Source: JBBATK01 sp044224515
GTDB lineage: Bacteria > Bacteroidota > Ignavibacteria > Kapaibacteriales > NICIL-2
Assembly: GCA_044224515.1 (NCBI GenBank)
Contig: JBGAKH010000013.1
Location: 1 to 64,000 of the forward strand
Reading direction: 5' to 3'
Length of the DNA stretch: 64,000 nucleotides
Part shown: positions 1-9,279 of the stretch, piece after piece
How the letters are laid out: each line of letters begins with the position of its first letter
Numbering within the stretch: position 1 is the stretch's first letter
Notes under the pieces: model-generated
What the model saw: only the letters and a program-made list of their open reading frames with translations
What the model was told of the DNA's origin: nothing
The model's database searches: none
Position numbers and translations under genes: made by a program

Positions 1-62
1 ACACCTACACCTTGAGCAGTGGCTCCTACAGCTTAACGCGTAAGATGGTAGTAACGAAGTAA
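1..62 (+). CDS. 3' end of a secreted T9SS-type surface protein (partial)
   Basis: Only the last 20 codons are inside the window. They encode a tail ending YSLTRKMVVTK, the type IX-style C-terminal sorting motif also found at the ends of the two genes downstream. The first 140 bases of the window match 5001-5140 base for base, so this is the end of another member of the same tandem family. The rest of the gene lies upstream. The family assignment is certain from identity; the T9SS role is inferred from the motif. Confidence 0.85.
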   Translation, partial: TYTLSSGSYSLTRKMVVTK

Positions 63-106
63 TACAGATCTTCGGACATCATCAAAGGCATTAGGCCTTG
101 AAGTAG

Positions 107-140
107 AAGGACCGAGAGTGGAAACTCTCGGTCCTTTTTT
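107..140 (+). terminator. Rho-independent terminator after the partial surface protein
   Basis: A 12-bp perfect stem (AAGGACCGAGAG paired with CTCTCGGTCCTT, 6-nt loop) runs into a T tract. The same terminator recurs after the next two paralogues, so it is part of the duplicated 3' unit. Confidence 0.93.
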
Positions 141-861
141 ATTTCTCAATGTTTTCATGACCGTATTGAACAAGCTACCAACCGCCTCTGATACGAGCGA
201 CATAGCACTGTGTCACCACAATCTTATCGTTATCGCATGCAATCCTTCTTTTTACGACGTTCATCAGCTTAGTCGTCTATGATTCAGATAGCTTCAGATA
301 AGCTTTCTAGCTTCACCATGGCGTGAAAATGAACAAATGTCAAAAAAGAATCAAGTTTACTCATAAACGTTCATAAGCGATGTAAGTTGTTGTTTAGCAA
401 GTCCTTCACCGAAGTAAATAACGTGCTTATAACCGGGTATATAAAGGACAAAATTAACTTTTAATTCACTGGTGCTTGGACATGAAGCCCGTAGATTAGA
501 TTGCCTTAGGGAGGGTACTACCATCACATCGGAAAAAAGAGATTCGGGACTCGATTCGTATGCCTAAATGAGCTTGGCTGGTGAGAGTTTCCTTATGGAG
601 TGAGTCTAGGTGATTGGGAAAGTATAAGAGCATCGTTAAGAATAGAGGACCACGAAATGTAAGAATTGGTGGGCGATAACTATGGGATACTACTATTCTT
701 ATCGATTGATATCAGGTACTCTACGCCATTGAACTTGTAGCAAGAATTTGAAAATAATAAGCTTAGATGCAACGTTGAAACCCATCTCATTTTGAGGTAT
801 TCATAGCTAAGCATGAGGTTCCAAGACAACATTTTTTACCATTTATTATAGGGAGTATAGT
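141..861. other. Long intergenic region upstream of the first complete array gene
   Basis: About 720 bases with no convincing gene, tRNA or repeat. The 11-mer GTGCTTATAAC at 423-433 recurs upstream of the next array gene and in variant form upstream of the third, so promoter or leader function is possible. The end of the region (GGGAG at 851-855) could serve as ribosome binding site for the ATG at 862. Confidence 0.5.
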
Positions 862-3800
862 ATGAATTTGTTTTCAAAGCGACTTCGAGGCCGCCTTCTC
901 GTCGTAGCTTTTGCGCTAACAATGTTGATTGGAAGCGCATCCCAATTGCAGGCGCAGCTCTGCACAGCATCATGCTTCCCGTATTTTTATTACGGATGTA
1001 TGTCCATTGCATCATTTACGGTCAATGGTACAAACTATTCGAATACAAATTGCGGAGCGTCGGACGTTGGAACAACAGCCGACAACACGAACCAGTCCTT
1101 TCAATCCGTTCCGGGCGGTACTATCTCTTGGAATATGACAGCCGGATACTACTACGGCTCATACTATGATGGTTACTACTTGATTTTTGTTGACTGGAAC
1201 AACAACAACACATGGACGCAAGTGTCTCCCGCATATAGCTCCAACTATATGTATCAGACTACGAGTGGTAGTTTCGTTGTCCCGGCTAACGTGACACCGG
1301 GTCCCAAGCGTATGCGCGTCATGTTCCACTACTACTACTACTACGACTATTACTTCTCTGCAGCAAATCGTGTTGATCCTTGTGTCCAAACAAATAGCTC
1401 TGTTCCGGGCTATGGTGATTGTAAAGATTTTACCTTGAACATTGGTTACAACAACGACGCTAAGCTCAACTACGTTTCAACCACAACCGCACCTCCGTTT
1501 ACTGCAGGTGCAAACAATGTTGTCATCAACTTCACGAATAATGGATTGAACAACATTACCAGTGCTGCATTCAACTACACAGCAACCCCATCTACCGGTT
1601 CACCGATTACCGGTACTGCTACATATAGCGGAACGCTTACACCTGGTTCTTCTACGTCGGTGACACTGTTGACGAACTACAACTTTCCAAGTGTAGGGAG
1701 CTTGAATGTCGCCGCATCGGTGTCATCGGTAAACGGAGGAGCTGATGGCAATACGGCAAACAACAACGCTTCGGCTCTTCTTGGAGCAGGTTTGAATGGT
1801 ACCTATACCGTAGGCGGAAGTAGTCCGGATTTCACTAGCCCTGCGCAAGCTGCTTCTCAGCTTACAGCAGGAGGAACGATCGGGGCGGTGACCTTCAACA
1901 TCCGACCGGGTACATATACCGAAAATGTATACGTGGGGAACATTCCCGGTAATTCGATTACCAAACCCATTGTCTTCCAGTCGGAAAATGGAAACAAGAA
2001 TAGCGTGATACTCCAGTATTCAAACGTTTCTGCAGCTGCACTTACAGGAACGACATCTGTAGGTTCAACACCGACGCTTCGTCTCAACAATGCTGATTAC
2101 ATCACCTTTAAAAACTTTACTATAGCGGCACTCAACACCACATCAGGTCTTGGTATTGGTATTGAATTGATTGGTGCCAGCGGTGGAGCTTCGGGTTGCG
2201 ACAATGTCACTTTCGATAACATGGTGTTTAACGGAGCGGCAACAACGGGTACAAGTTTAGGTGATGTCTTCTTCCTCTCTGTGAACAGTGGATATCATCC
2301 GAACCTATCAGTAACCAATTGTGCATTCAACAATGCATCGATTCCGTTCTACCATGTTTACGCTAGCTCAACATATCCCACAGGTATCGTTATCTCGAAC
2401 AATACCTTTTCAAACTTTGGCTATTATGCAACGCGCCTTGAGGGAACTCAAGATGCAACCGTAAGTGGTAATTCATGGTCCAGCAGTAGCAGTGCACTTG
2501 GCGCAGGAGTGATTTTCGTTAATCACAACGGTGCCTTCAACTTCCGTAAAAACCGCGTGAGCTTGACATCTGCCACTAGTCTTTCAGATGTAGTATCAGG
2601 TTCACGTAGCTCGAGCGGTCAAGCCATTTTTGCCAACAACTTCTTGCGCATTGCTGGAACGAGTGGATATGGTATCAATAGTTCAGCCAGCTCGAACGTT
2701 GGATTCTTCCATAATACGATCTATAGCTTGACTCCATTGGCAGCATTTACATCGTCATCGGCAACGTCAATCGCTGTCACAAACAATATCTTTATCAATG
2801 CGGGAACCGGTCCGGCTTTCGCCGGTGTTAGTGGTGTCGTTTCTAACTACAATGACATATATGCTGTCGGTACAACGCTTGCTACCTGGAACGGTACCGG
2901 CTATACCACTTTTGCATCATATAAGTCAGCTTCGGGACAAGATGCGGCAAGCGCCAACAATCTTCCGCCATTCGTCGATCAAGCTACAAACAACTTGTCT
3001 CTGACAATCGTTAACCCACTTCTCTACGGTATAGGATCAACTTCCAACGGTACCTATAATTCCGGTTTACGTAACACCGTACAGGACGACATCTTCGGTA
3101 ACAACCGTTCCAACCGCGCTGAAATCTTTATGGGCGCTCACCAACTTGTTCCGGTGATCAGCTTTAACCCGGCTCCGCCTGCAACCCTGACGGGATGTGC
3201 CAACCAGACGCTCACGATTAGCGCAAACGCTGTTGTGACTTTTGGCGCACAACTCAGCTACAGCTGGCAGCGTAATGGTGCTCCGCTCCTCGATGGAGTC
3301 AACGGAGTATCCGGTGCATCAACCAACACCCTGACCATCACCAATGCGCAACCCTCGCTCAATGGTGGTGATTACGTACTTCGTGTTACTGCTACCGGTG
3401 GTGCCGATCCCTTGATCTCCAACATCATCTCCGTTACGGTCAACGCTCCAATTGTTATCAACCAACAGCCTGAAGCACGCATCATCTGTCAGGGCAGCGA
3501 AACCTCAATGGCAGTCGTAGCAAGCGGTACCATCCTCGGTTACCAATGGCAAAAAGATGGTGTGAACATCGCGGGTGCTACAGGTCCGATTCTTGTTATC
3601 AACAATGCGGGCTTCCAACAATCAGGTCGCTACCGTGTGGTTATGTCCGGTACTTGCGGTACCACAACGGTTGCATCCAATGATGCGGCTGTTGTCATTG
3701 CATCGAACACACTCATCGGTACTAACCCGGAGGTAAGTGGTGCGGCAGTCGGCTCAACAGGCTATTTGTCAGTTGAGGTAAACGCTACTGCGAAGCCGAA

Positions 3801-4038
3801 CGGCTATAGCCCGAGCTTCCAATGGTACCATGGTGCAACCAAGATGGTTGACGATGGTCGTGTTAGCGGTGTAACCACTAGCCAACTCACCATTCGCAAC
3901 ATGCAAACAGCAGACATCACCAAGGATTACTACTGTGTTGTTACCGGTATCTGTGGTTCTCAGAGCTCAGCACAAGGTGGCTTCTACGTATCACAAGATC
4001 TCGATTCAAAACCAACCTTCGAGCCAAGAAGTTTGTAG
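862..4038 (+). CDS. GEVED/beta-helix/Ig-like secreted surface protein, copy 1, truncated by frameshift
   Basis: Signal peptide is residues 1-32, ending QLQAQ. A GEVED-type beta domain follows (about 100-195; DWNNN, TPGPKRMRV and GDCKDF at its end). Next come a CARDB-like domain (about 199-305), a right-handed beta-helix-like region (about 312-760) and Ig-like repeats with YxWQ motifs. It is probably a large cell-surface or secreted protein exported by the type IX system; its ligand is unknown. The frame ends early because of one extra A at 3995-3996 compared with the paralogue at 8814-9245. Two further small indels follow, after which the C-terminal Ig and sorting modules continue to 5062. 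The intact product would be close to 1,400 residues. The disruption may be real decay or an assembly error within the repeat. Confidence is high for architecture, low for the reality of the stop. Confidence 0.85.
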   Translation: MNLFSKRLRGRLLVVAFALTMLIGSASQLQAQLCTASCFPYFYYGCMSIASFTVNGTNYSNTNCGASDVGTTADNTNQSFQSVPGGTISWNMTAGYYYGSYYDGYYLIFVDWNNNNTWTQVSPAYSSNYMYQTTSGSFVVPANVTPGPKRMRVMFHYYYYYDYYFSAANRVDPCVQTNSSVPGYGDCKDFTLNIGYNNDAKLNYVSTTTAPPFTAGANNVVINFTNNGLNNITSAAFNYTATPSTGSPITGTATYSGTLTPGSSTSVTLLTNYNFPSVGSLNVAASVSSVNGGADGNTANNNASALLGAGLNGTYTVGGSSPDFTSPAQAASQLTAGGTIGAVTFNIRPGTYTENVYVGNIPGNSITKPIVFQSENGNKNSVILQYSNVSAAALTGTTSVGSTPTLRLNNADYITFKNFTIAALNTTSGLGIGIELIGASGGASGCDNVTFDNMVFNGAATTGTSLGDVFFLSVNSGYHPNLSVTNCAFNNASIPFYHVYASSTYPTGIVISNNTFSNFGYYATRLEGTQDATVSGNSWSSSSSALGAGVIFVNHNGAFNFRKNRVSLTSATSLSDVVSGSRSSSGQAIFANNFLRIAGTSGYGINSSASSNVGFFHNTIYSLTPLAAFTSSSATSIAVTNNIFINAGTGPAFAGVSGVVSNYNDIYAVGTTLATWNGTGYTTFASYKSASGQDAASANNLPPFVDQATNNLSLTIVNPLLYGIGSTSNGTYNSGLRNTVQDDIFGNNRSNRAEIFMGAHQLVPVISFNPAPPATLTGCANQTLTISANAVVTFGAQLSYSWQRNGAPLLDGVNGVSGASTNTLTITNAQPSLNGGDYVLRVTATGGADPLISNIISVTVNAPIVINQQPEARIICQGSETSMAVVASGTILGYQWQKDGVNIAGATGPILVINNAGFQQSGRYRVVMSGTCGTTTVASNDAAVVIASNTLIGTNPEVSGAAVGSTGYLSVEVNATAKPNGYSPSFQWYHGATKMVDDGRVSGVTTSQLTIRNMQTADITKDYYCVVTGICGSQSSAQGGFYVSQDLDSKPTFEPRSL
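1330..1344 (+). repeat. (TAC)5 codon repeat in the GEVED domain
   Basis: Five consecutive TAC codons form the core of a tyrosine run (HYYYYYDYY). The two paralogues have tyrosine clusters at the same place but with different spacing. The uninterrupted triplet repeat could change length by slippage while keeping the frame. Confidence 0.8.
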
Positions 4039-5104
4039 TCAAGTGATGCAAGCTTGATGGTCAGTGCTAGCTCCAACATCCCGAACGTGGTGTATAGCTA
4101 TCAGTGGAAGAAGAACGGAACGAATGTTTCGAACTCAAGCATGTACCAAGGTGCAACAACCCGTCTTGACGATCAAGGGAGCAACGGCAGCCGAAGCAGG
4201 CGATTACACCTGTTTGGTAACAGCCAACCCCACAGGCGCAAACTTGTTATCACAACCGGCAACGATCTCCGTGATCAGTGCACCTGCAATCAGCACACAA
4301 CCGGCAGCCAAGACGGTTTGTGAAGGCGAGAAGGTAACAATGAACGTTGTAGCAACAGGTGGAACACTGGGATATCAGTGGAAGCGCGCAGGCGTGAACA
4401 TCAGCGGAGCAACAGACGCATCGGTAGAAATCGAGACAGATGCATCGATGAACGGTCAATTGATCACCTGTGTGATTAGCAACAACTGCGGAACAACAAC
4501 CAGCAGTGAAGCAGCGTTGACCGTGAACAGCAAGCCAGTGATCACGACACAACCGAGCGACATGGTAGTGGTCAAGGGCAGTGTTGTAACGATCTCCGTA
4601 AGTGCAACAGGCGGAAGCAGCTACCAATGGAAGTTCAACGGAGCAGCAATCCCCGGCGCAACACAAGCGAGCTATGAACTGCCGAGCTACACAGAATCAA
4701 TGGCCGGCAACTACGTATGCGAAGTAACAAACAGCTGTGGCATGACAACGTCAAACGCAGCTCGTCTGAGCACCAGTGGTCGTGAAGAAGATGCATTGGC
4801 AGCAGGCTTCGGCTTGAGCAATGCAGAACCGACACCGACCAATGACTATGCAAAGGTGAACATCACGATGCCAAGTGCAGCACAAGCCCGTGTTGTCTTG
4901 CATGATAGCTTCGGCCGTGAAGTAGCAGTATTGTTCGAGGGCGTAGCAAGTGAGAACCAAAGTGTTCGCATCGATGCAACAAAGTTGAGCAATGGCGTCT
5001 ACACCTACACCTTGAGCAGTGGCTCCTACAGCTTAACGCGTAAGATGGTAGTAACGAAGTAATACAGATCTTCGGACATCATCAAAGGCATTAGGCCTTG
5101 AAGT
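3840..5104 (+). repeat. Near-identical 3' repeat unit, copy A (partner 8814-9992)
   Basis: This 1.26-kb segment covers the last Ig-like modules, the sorting domain and the sequence up to the terminator. By eye it matches 8814-9992 with one substitution (4989, G versus A) plus five length differences. Its 3' end also matches the start of the window. Upstream of 3840 the copies still encode nearly the same protein but differ at many silent sites. Confidence 0.88.
4064..5062 (+). pseudogene. Detached C-terminal part of surface protein copy 1
   Basis: This frame carries the C-terminal Ig-like modules and the sorting domain of the gene that starts at 862. The family sequence is genuine only from about 4162 onwards (VLTIKGATAAEAGDY); the first 30 or so residues are read out of frame. 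Compared with copy 2, a C is missing near 4039 and an AAT has become C near 4161. The tail ends YSLTRKMVVTK, the motif expected for type IX cleavage and anchoring. It is unlikely to be made as a separate protein because it lacks a signal peptide. If the indels are sequencing errors, it joins 862-4038 as one gene. Confidence 0.8.
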
Positions 5105-5106
5105 AG

Positions 5107-5145
5107 AAGGACCGAGAGTGGAAACTCTCGGTCCTTTTTTTTTTT
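5107..5145 (+). terminator. Rho-independent terminator after copy 1
   Basis: The same 12-bp stem as at 107-140 (AAGGACCGAGAG with CTCTCGGTCCTT), followed by about ten T residues. Confidence 0.93.
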
Positions 5146-5841
5146 CATTACCTGCCGGATCAGCCTCTTGATCAGACTGCTGATTTGCCCCTACCTCATC
5201 TAAAGTGCTTATAACGCCCTTTTGTAACAGGACTGTTTAAGGACAAAGAGTCCACAAAAAAGGTTACGACATGACAGAGATGCGCCTAGGCAACACTCGC
5301 GGTGCGAATGCTCATTTGTTGGAGCCATGCTTAGCCTCATAGATGCCTACTCTTGCCGAAAAAGTTAGGAGTAGCATTCATAAAAGTGGAAAGAAAAGTG
5401 AATCAATGTCGACATGTATTAATGAAGATTCATCAACAGATGTTCAAACATTGAAGCCTGAATTCGTGAACGTGTCGGGATTCTGATTTCTCATTTGGGA
5501 CAAGGATGGTCGAAAAAGCTTGCAAATCTTCAAAAAATCACTATAATAAGACGTGCAAGTTAAAAATATTGTTGCGATGATCCCGAATCGCTGGCTAATG
5601 AGTAGACTGCTTGGTTCAAAAAATGAATACAGACTAAAAAAAATGCCTAGAAAAATGAATAAATATTTTGTCATAAATTCATGAAACTGTAGTTTGGTGC
5701 ACTCAAAGCTGGCAGCTCAAGGGGATAGGATGATCGTAATGAAGCGGAACATGTGAAATGGCTGCAGCAGAATGCGAATTGAGAACGGCATCAGCACAGG
5801 GAAATTCTAGACTGTCATTTTCACACTTACAAGGGGTTCAT
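5146..5841. other. Intergenic region and leader upstream of copy 2
   Basis: About 700 bases without a supported gene. GTGCTTATAAC at 5205-5215 and AAGGACAAA at 5239-5247 both recur upstream of copy 1 (423 and 444) with different spacing. A start at 5758 is open in frame, but the better start is 5842, which has AAGGGG just upstream and leads directly into a signal peptide. Confidence 0.5.
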
Positions 5842-8800
5842 ATGCTTAGATCTGATACTCGCTCTATGGCATTGCGCGTAACTCGCGCATGGCTGGTTTT
5901 ACTACTGTTTTTGGCAGTAGGTCCAAGCGCGTCGGCACAACTGGCAAACCTTAGTTGCGGCCAAACGTGGTACTATACGTCTTACGGGATCTCGTCATTC
6001 AAGTTTAATGGTACAACTGTGAGTTCGGGAGTTAACTGGCCGTCGATAGCGGCAACGGTAGGTACAGGGAACACGAACATGTCTAATAGCTTCAGCGTTG
6101 TCCCGGGTCAAACCTGTACTTTTCAAATTATCGGACAGTTGACCTACTACAATTGCTTTGGTCTCTACATCGATTGGAACAACAATGGTACCTTTGAGAC
6201 TAGTGAATACATTACGAATCTCGTTGGCTATTACTCCAACAACTATTCAGGTGCCTTCACTGTGCCTGCAGGCGTGACGCCGGGTCCCAAGCGCATGCGC
6301 GTAAACTGGGACTACTATTACGGATACTATTACTACGGCATCTGGGGACCGTGCCGTTCTTACGCGAGTGGTCAAACCCAGTACTATGGCGATTGTGAAG
6401 ATTATCTGCTCAATGTCGGCTATCAAAATGACGCAGCCTTGACAGGGATTTCGACTTCTACAGCACCTCCTTTTCCGGCCGGAACGAATAACATCACGGC
6501 GACAATCAAAAACAATGGAGTGAACACGATCACCGGTTTCACAATGGACTACACTGTGACTCCTTCAACCGGGTCAACGATAAGCGGAACCATTAGCTCA
6601 AATACGACACTTGCAAATGGTGCATCGACCACCGTTATCTTAGTATCCGGCTACGATTTTCCAGCCGTGGGTAGTGCAACTGTGTCGGCGTCGATTGCGA
6701 CTGTAAACTCAACCAATGATGGCAATACGTCCAACAATTCTTCATCAGCGCTTTTCGGCGCAGGTTTGAATGGTACGTACACCGTTGGAGGCTCCAGTCC
6801 TGACTTTAGCAGTATAGCTCAAGCGGCAGCTCAACTAACTGCGGGGGGGACAATGGGTCCGGTTACCTTTAACATCCGACCCGGTACCTACACAGAAAAC
6901 GTCTATATCGCCAACATCCCGGGTAGTTTATCCACCCGACCGGTGGTTTTTCAATCCGAAAACGGTAATAAGAACTCAGTTGTTTTGCAGTATTCCAACA
7001 CATCAGCAGCTGCAATGAGCGGCACAACCTCAATTGGCAATACTCCTGCGTTGCGCATGAACAACGCTGACTATGTTACGCTGAAGAACTTTAGCATAAC
7101 TTCACTGAATAGCTCGTCAGGTCTTGGAAATGCCATCGAATTGGTCGGCGCAACCGGTGGTGCATCAGGTTGTGACTATGTCACTTTTGATAACATGGTT
7201 TTCAATGGCGTGAGTTCGACCAGCTCGGCTATTGGCGACGTTTTCATGTTGTCGACGAATGCGGGATATCATCAGAATCTTAGCGTAACGAATTGTACGT
7301 TCAACAATTCAGCAACGCCTTTCTATCATGTTAAATCAAGCACTCCATATGCTCCAAACATGGTTTTGAGTGCAAACACCTTTACGGACTTCGGCTACTC
7401 TGCAGGCCGCATCGATGGAACAGATGGTGCAATAGTCAATGGTAATAGTTGGACTGCTGTTGTTAATCCGATAAGTAGCGGTCTCAATTTGTTCAATCAC
7501 AACGGCCCCTTCAATTTCCGGAAGAACCGTATCAATGTAGTATCAAGCATAGGTGCAGCTGCTCTTAGCTCCCTCACGCGGACAACTACCAATCAGGCAA
7601 TCATCGCGAACAATTTCATCCGTGTTGCAGGTGCAAGTGTTGTGGGTATCAACTGTTCTGCAACATCGAATGTCGGTATCTTTCACAATACCGTCTATCA
7701 AGACGGCAACGGATCGGCGTTCACTGCGTCAAGCGCAACCACGAATGCCGTGACGAATAACATCTTTATCAATGCAGGAACCGGACTTGCTTTTGCAGCT
7801 GTTAGCGGAGTTACAGCAAACTACAATGACTATTACTCCGTAGCAGGAAATGTAGCTAGCTGGAATGGAACTGCTTATGCGACAATGGCTGCCTATCAAG
7901 CTGCATCAGGTCAAGATGCAAAGAGTAGTAATGTCCTTCCTACACTCGCCGATGCTGCCAATAACAACTTGTCTTTGACCTTTGTCGATCCTTTGCTTTA
8001 TGGTGTTGGATCCACTTCGAATGGTACCTATAACTCAGGACTACGCAATACCATTCAAGATGACATTTTTGGGAATAACCGTTCCACGCGTTCCGAAATC
8101 TTCATGGGTGCGCACCAACTGGTTCCGGTGATCAGCTTCAATCCGGCTCCGCCGGCAACTCTTAGCGGTTGCGCTAACCAAACTCTGACAATCAGTGCAA
8201 ATGCTGTCGTTAGCTTTGGCGCTCAACTCAGCTATAGCTGGCAACGTAATGGTGCTCCGCTCCTCGACGGTGTCAACGGTGTATCCGGTGCATCGACCAA
8301 CACCCTGACCATCACCAATGCGCAACCCTCGCTCAATGGTGGCGATTACGTACTTCGTGTTACCGCTACCGGTGGTGCAGATCCTTTGATCTCTAACATT
8401 ATTAGCGTCAACGTCAATGCACCGATAGAAATAAACCAACAGCCGTCTCCACGTATAATTTGTCAAGGCAGTGAAACCTCGATGGCAGTTGTTGCCAGCG
8501 GTACTATCCTCGGCTATCAGTGGCAAAAAGACGGCGTCAACATCGCCGGTGCTACAGGTCCGATTCTTGTTATCAATAATGCAGGCTTCCAACAATCAGG
8601 TCGCTACCGTGTGGTGATGACCGGTACTTGCGGTACCACAACAGTTGCATCCAATGACGCAGCTGTTGTCATTGCATCGAACACCCTTATTGGTACGAAT
8701 CCGGAAATCAACGGCGCAGCGGTAGGTTCCACCGGTTATTTGTCAGTTGAAGTGAACGCTACTGCTAAGCCGAATGGCTATAGCCCGAGCTTCCAATGGT

Positions 8801-9279
8801 ACCATGGTGCAAGCAAGATGGTTGACGATGGTCGTGTTAGCGGTGTAACCACTAGCCAACTCACCATTCGCAACATGCAAACAGCAGACATCACCAAGGA
8901 TTACTACTGTGTTGTTACCGGTATCTGTGGTTCTCAGAGCTCAGCACAAGGTGGCTTCTACGTATCACAGATCTCGATTCAAAACCAACCTTCGAGCCAA
9001 GAAGTTTGTAGCTCAAGTGATGCAAGCTTGATGGTCAGTGCTAGCTCCAACATCCCGAACGTGGTGTATAGCTATCAGTGGAAGAAGAACGGAACGAATG
9101 TTTCGAACTCAAGCATGTACCAAGGTGCAACAACCAATGTCTTGACGATCAAGGGAGCAACGGCAGCCGAAGCAGGCGATTACACCTGTTTGGTAACAGC
9201 CAACCCCACAGGCGCAAACTTGTTATCACAACCGGCAACGATCTCGCAGCCAAGACGGTTTGTGAAGGCGAGAAGGTAA
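5842..9279 (+). CDS. GEVED/beta-helix/Ig-like secreted surface protein, copy 2, truncated by a 34-nt deletion
   Basis: Same domain order as copy 1: signal peptide ending SASAQ, GEVED-type domain with DWNNNG, GPKRMRVNWDYY and a clear GDCEDY end motif, CARDB-like domain, beta-helix-like region, then Ig-like repeats. The start is set at 5842 by the AAGGGG ribosome binding site and the signal peptide; an upstream in-frame ATG at 5758 would only add a hydrophilic leader. The N-terminal third differs clearly from copy 1, the middle is nearly the same protein, and the 3' end is identical in DNA. The frame is lost at about 9246, where 34 bases present in copy 1 are missing. The remaining C-terminal modules continue in another frame to 9950. 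Confidence 0.85.
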   Translation: MLRSDTRSMALRVTRAWLVLLLFLAVGPSASAQLANLSCGQTWYYTSYGISSFKFNGTTVSSGVNWPSIAATVGTGNTNMSNSFSVVPGQTCTFQIIGQLTYYNCFGLYIDWNNNGTFETSEYITNLVGYYSNNYSGAFTVPAGVTPGPKRMRVNWDYYYGYYYYGIWGPCRSYASGQTQYYGDCEDYLLNVGYQNDAALTGISTSTAPPFPAGTNNITATIKNNGVNTITGFTMDYTVTPSTGSTISGTISSNTTLANGASTTVILVSGYDFPAVGSATVSASIATVNSTNDGNTSNNSSSALFGAGLNGTYTVGGSSPDFSSIAQAAAQLTAGGTMGPVTFNIRPGTYTENVYIANIPGSLSTRPVVFQSENGNKNSVVLQYSNTSAAAMSGTTSIGNTPALRMNNADYVTLKNFSITSLNSSSGLGNAIELVGATGGASGCDYVTFDNMVFNGVSSTSSAIGDVFMLSTNAGYHQNLSVTNCTFNNSATPFYHVKSSTPYAPNMVLSANTFTDFGYSAGRIDGTDGAIVNGNSWTAVVNPISSGLNLFNHNGPFNFRKNRINVVSSIGAAALSSLTRTTTNQAIIANNFIRVAGASVVGINCSATSNVGIFHNTVYQDGNGSAFTASSATTNAVTNNIFINAGTGLAFAAVSGVTANYNDYYSVAGNVASWNGTAYATMAAYQAASGQDAKSSNVLPTLADAANNNLSLTFVDPLLYGVGSTSNGTYNSGLRNTIQDDIFGNNRSTRSEIFMGAHQLVPVISFNPAPPATLSGCANQTLTISANAVVSFGAQLSYSWQRNGAPLLDGVNGVSGASTNTLTITNAQPSLNGGDYVLRVTATGGADPLISNIISVNVNAPIEINQQPSPRIICQGSETSMAVVASGTILGYQWQKDGVNIAGATGPILVINNAGFQQSGRYRVVMTGTCGTTTVASNDAAVVIASNTLIGTNPEINGAAVGSTGYLSVEVNATAKPNGYSPSFQWYHGASKMVDDGRVSGVTTSQLTIRNMQTADITKDYYCVVTGICGSQSSAQGGFYVSQISIQNQPSSQEVCSSSDASLMVSASSNIPNVVYSYQWKKNGTNVSNSSMYQGATTNVLTIKGATAAEAGDYTCLVTANPTGANLLSQPATISQPRRFVKARR

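Noticed and set aside
8041..8595. Long antisense open frames inside the surface-protein genes (also 4250-4666, 13644-14189)
   Set aside because: They mirror repetitive Ig and Ser/Thr-rich coding sequence, have no family features and follow the codon pattern of the sense gene.
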